A stretch of 21,566 bases of DNA. Origin: Ruminiclostridium sp. (GTDB lineage: Bacteria > Bacillota > Clostridia > Oscillospirales > Oscillospiraceae). Below, piece after piece: positions 19,090-21,566 of the stretch (position 1 is its first letter; the number at the start of each line of letters is the position of its first letter). The stretch covers positions 1-21,566 of the forward strand of contig JAFZEB010000028.1 in assembly GCA_017560855.1 (NCBI GenBank), written 5' to 3'. Position numbers and translations under genes: made by a program. The notes beneath the pieces were generated by a model, which saw nothing but the letters and a program-made list of their open reading frames with translations, was not told the origin of the DNA and did no database searches.

Positions 19090-21566
19090 ATGGTAAAGGA
19101 CGTATACTTTGGTAAAACCCTGAGAAAGAGCTTTGCCCGCCATGAAGAAGTGCTGAACATGCCCAACCTGCTGGAGATCCAGAAGAACTCCTACCAGTGG
19201 TTCCTGGAGACCGGTCTCCGGGAGGTCTTCCGGGATGTCGCTTCCATCAGCGACTATGCCGGCAACCTGGAGCTGTCTTTCATCGACTTCACCATGGACG
19301 AGAAGCCCAAGTACTCCGTGGAGGAGTGCAAAGCCCGTGACACTACCTACGCTGCCCCCCTGAAGGTCCGTGTGCGCCTGCGCAACAAGGAGACCGAGGA
19401 GATCAAGGAGCAGGAGATCTTCATGGGCGACTTCCCCCTGATGACCAAGGGCGGCACCTTTGTTATCAATGGTGCAGAGCGTGTCATCGTCTCCCAGATC
19501 GTTCGTTCCCCCGGCGTGTACTATGCCCGGAACGCAGACAAGGCAGAAAACATCACCTATGCCGTCACCGTCATTCCCTATCGCGGCGCATGGCTGGAGT
19601 ATGAGACCGACCTGTCTGACATCTTCTCTGTCCGTATCGACAAGAACCGTAAGCTGCCCATCTCCTGCCTGATCCGTGCTGTGGGTCCCCAGACCGACGC
19701 AGAGATTCTGGAGATGTTTGGCGAAGAGCCTCTCCTGGTCACCACCATGGAGAAGGACACCTGCAAGACCCGTGAAGAGGCTATGCTGGAGATCTACCGC
19801 AAGCTGCGTCCCGGTGAGCCCCCCACGCTGGATTCTGCAGAATCCCTCATCAACGCCCTCTTCTTTGATGCCCGCCGCTATGACCTGTCTGCTGTGGGCC
19901 GTTACAAGTTCAACAAGAAGCTGTCCCTGTGGCCCCGACTGGCTGGCCAGACCCTGGCTGTTCCCGTGGCAGACCCCCGCACCGGCGAGATCATTGCCGA
20001 GGAAGGTGAGACCCTGACCCGTGAGCGCGCCCAGGAGCTGGAGGCTCGTGGTGTGGCCGAGACCGTCGTGGATGTGGACGGTACTCTGGTGAAGGTCTTC
20101 TCCAACCGTATGGTGGAGATGTCCAACTTTGTCTCCTTCGATCCTGAGGAGTGCGGCATTTCCGAGAAGGTCCGCTTCGAGGTGCTGTGCGAGCTGCTGG
20201 ATCAGTACGCAGGCGACGAGGAAGGCCTGATGGACGCAGTCCGTGAGCGCAAGGACGACCTGGTTCCCAAGCATATCATCGTGGACGACATGATGGCAAC
20301 CATCAACTACCTGTGCTGCCTGTCCCACGGTGTGGGCACCCCCGATGACATTGACCATCTGGGCAACCGCCGTCTGCGCTGCGTGGGCGAGCTGCTGCAG
20401 AACCAGTTCCGCATCGGCTTCAGCCGTATGGAGCGTGTCATCCGTGAGCGTATGACCATTCAGGACCTGGACATTGTCACTCCCCAGTCCCTGATCAACA
20501 TCCGCCCCGTTACCGCAGCTATTAAGGAATTCTTTGGTTCCTCCCCTCTGTCCCAGTTCATGGACCAGACCAACCCCCTGGCTGAGCTGACCCATAAGCG
20601 TCGTATGTCCGCACTGGGTCCCGGCGGTCTGTCCCGTGACCGTGCATCCTTCGACGTTCGAGACATTCACTACAGCCACTACGGCCGTATGTGCCCCATC
20701 GAGACTCCCGAAGGTCCCAACATCGGTCTGATCTCCTACCTGGCTGCCTATGCCCGTATCAACCGCTACGGCTTCATCGAGGCACCCTATCGCCGTGTGG
20801 ACAAGGAGACCGGTTTTGTTACCGATGAAGTGGTCTACATGACCGCCGACATCGAGGACGAGTACATGGTCTGCCAGGCCACCGAGCCTCTGGACGAGAA
20901 CGGCTGCCTGGCCAATGCCCGTATCACCTGCCGTCACCGCCACGAGATCATCGAGGTCGACCGTGAGAAGATCGACTTCATCGATGTCTCTCCCCAGATG
21001 ATGGTCTCCATTGCAACCGCAATGATCCCCTTCCTGGAGAACGACGACGCAAACCGTGCCCTGATGGGTGCAAACATGCAGCGTCAGGCCGTGCCTCTGC
21101 TGACCACCCAGGCCCCCATCGTGGCCACCGGTCAGGAGCACAAGAACTGCACCGATTCCGAGATCGCTGTTCTGGCTGAGGATGACGGCGAAGTCACCTT
21201 CGTCTCCGCCACCAAGGTCGCTGTCCGTTATGACCGGGGCGATGTGGTGGAGTACCCCCTGATCAAGTTCCTGCGCTCCAACCACGGTACCTGCATCAAC
21301 CAGCGCCCCGTGGTGGACCTGCACGAGCGTGTGAAGAAGGGCGACGTTCTGGCGGACGGTCCTTCCACCTGCCAGGGTGAGATCTCCCTGGGTAAGAACA
21401 TCCTCATGGGCTTTATGACCTGGGAAGGCTACAACTACGAGGACGCCGTGCTGCTCAACGAGCGGCTGGTGAAGGAGGACGTTTACACCTCCATCCATAT
21501 TGAGGAATACGAGATCGACGCCCGCGACACCAAGCTGGGCCCCGAGGAGATCACCCGCGATATCCC
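19090..21566 (+). CDS. rpoB: DNA-directed RNA polymerase beta subunit (5' part)
   Basis: The N-terminal 825 residues of RpoB run open to the window edge. MPNLLEIQKNSYQWFL and FVINGAERVIVSQIVRSPG (lobe and core signatures) are intact. The rifampicin cluster is at residues 482-510 (LSQFMDQTNPLAELTHKRR, then ALGPGG), with the important Asp492, His502 and Ser507 all wild-type, followed by HYGRMCPIETPEGPNIGLI. Pro486 replaces the Gln of E. coli Gln510. AAAGGA (19071-19076) lies 13 nt before ATG 19090, a long spacing. An in-frame ATG at 19051 lacks a ribosome-binding site and would add 13 residues unlike the family. The gene has its own promoter, not the usual rplL linkage. Confidence 0.97.
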   Translation, partial: MVKDVYFGKTLRKSFARHEEVLNMPNLLEIQKNSYQWFLETGLREVFRDVASISDYAGNLELSFIDFTMDEKPKYSVEECKARDTTYAAPLKVRVRLRNKETEEIKEQEIFMGDFPLMTKGGTFVINGAERVIVSQIVRSPGVYYARNADKAENITYAVTVIPYRGAWLEYETDLSDIFSVRIDKNRKLPISCLIRAVGPQTDAEILEMFGEEPLLVTTMEKDTCKTREEAMLEIYRKLRPGEPPTLDSAESLINALFFDARRYDLSAVGRYKFNKKLSLWPRLAGQTLAVPVADPRTGEIIAEEGETLTRERAQELEARGVAETVVDVDGTLVKVFSNRMVEMSNFVSFDPEECGISEKVRFEVLCELLDQYAGDEEGLMDAVRERKDDLVPKHIIVDDMMATINYLCCLSHGVGTPDDIDHLGNRRLRCVGELLQNQFRIGFSRMERVIRERMTIQDLDIVTPQSLINIRPVTAAIKEFFGSSPLSQFMDQTNPLAELTHKRRMSALGPGGLSRDRASFDVRDIHYSHYGRMCPIETPEGPNIGLISYLAAYARINRYGFIEAPYRRVDKETGFVTDEVVYMTADIEDEYMVCQATEPLDENGCLANARITCRHRHEIIEVDREKIDFIDVSPQMMVSIATAMIPFLENDDANRALMGANMQRQAVPLLTTQAPIVATGQEHKNCTDSEIAVLAEDDGEVTFVSATKVAVRYDRGDVVEYPLIKFLRSNHGTCINQRPVVDLHERVKKGDVLADGPSTCQGEISLGKNILMGFMTWEGYNYEDAVLLNERLVKEDVYTSIHIEEYEIDARDTKLGPEEITRDI

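Noticed and set aside
19081..21498. An 805-codon open frame on the minus strand opposite rpoB, and similar long minus-strand frames at 3447-5198, 11211-12608, 14483-16027 and 16240-17727.
   Set aside because: They lie antisense to certain genes, have low-complexity Leu/Val/Asp/Gly-rich products, no ribosome-binding sites and no family signatures. They arise from the strong codon bias of the + strand genes.
1..21566. CRISPR arrays, insertion sequences, prophage or attachment sites.
   Set aside because: No spaced direct repeats, transposase or integrase products, or terminal inverted repeats were seen; the tRNA-Arg 3' end is not duplicated in the window.

Overview
The window is chromosomal DNA from a member of the Firmicutes, class Clostridia, most likely an Oscillospiraceae-like gut anaerobe. 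This is inferred from gene order (rpsD inside the alpha operon, a KOW-domain gene between map and infA), strong Shine-Dalgarno sites, zinc-type S14 and L36, the firmicute-type Adk lid, and strong codon bias (AAG, CTG, CGT/CGC). All genes read on the + strand. No mobile element, CRISPR array or prophage was seen.

Layout. (1) 1-216: tRNA-Arg(ACG) with its own promoter and two successive terminators. (2) 235-1123: a monocistronic metallo-beta-lactamase-fold hydrolase, AHL-lactonase-like, with promoter and terminator. (3) 1124-1698: a gene-poor stretch of about 575 nt. It holds a candidate small structured transcript with a perfect TATAAT, then the S10 promoter (TTGACA-17-TATTAT) and a leader of about 270 nt. 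The leader contains mutually exclusive hairpins around a Shine-Dalgarno site, a possible 42-codon leader peptide and an intrinsic terminator. (4) 1699-17523: the fused S10-spc-alpha super-operon: rpsJ, rplC, rplD, rplW, rplB, rpsS, rplV, rpsC, rplP, rpmC, rpsQ, rplN, rplX, rplE, rpsN, rpsH, rplF, rplR, rpsE, rpmD, rplO, secY, adk, map, a KOW gene, infA, rpmJ, rpsM, rpsK, rpsD, rpoA, rplQ, closed by a strong terminator. (5) 17526-18853: a two-gene unit (NAD(P)H-dependent flavin oxidoreductase and cytidylate-kinase-like protein) with its own promoter and terminator. (6) 18892-end: a promoter, a leader of about 160 nt and the first 825 codons of rpoB, cut by the window edge.

The large operon joins ribosome assembly (both subunits), translation initiation (IF-1), N-terminal methionine removal (Map), membrane insertion (SecY), nucleotide balance (Adk) and transcription (alpha) under mainly one promoter. 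Most junctions are 3-25 nt or overlap by 1-4 nt, which suggests translational coupling. Five junctions are not tight and carry RNA structure: before rpsJ, rpsJ-rplC, rpsN-rpsH, rpsD-rpoA and rpoA-rplQ. These are the best candidates for autoregulatory or processing sites and the most interesting material here. Four promoters (tRNA, hydrolase, oxidoreductase, rpoB) share a 17-nt spacer and an extended -10 TGn; the S10 promoter has the spacer but not the TGn.

I did not find a clearly new multi-gene system. The strongest candidate for something undescribed is the S10 leader, followed by the rpsN-rpsH structured element and the structured stretch at 1196-1360.
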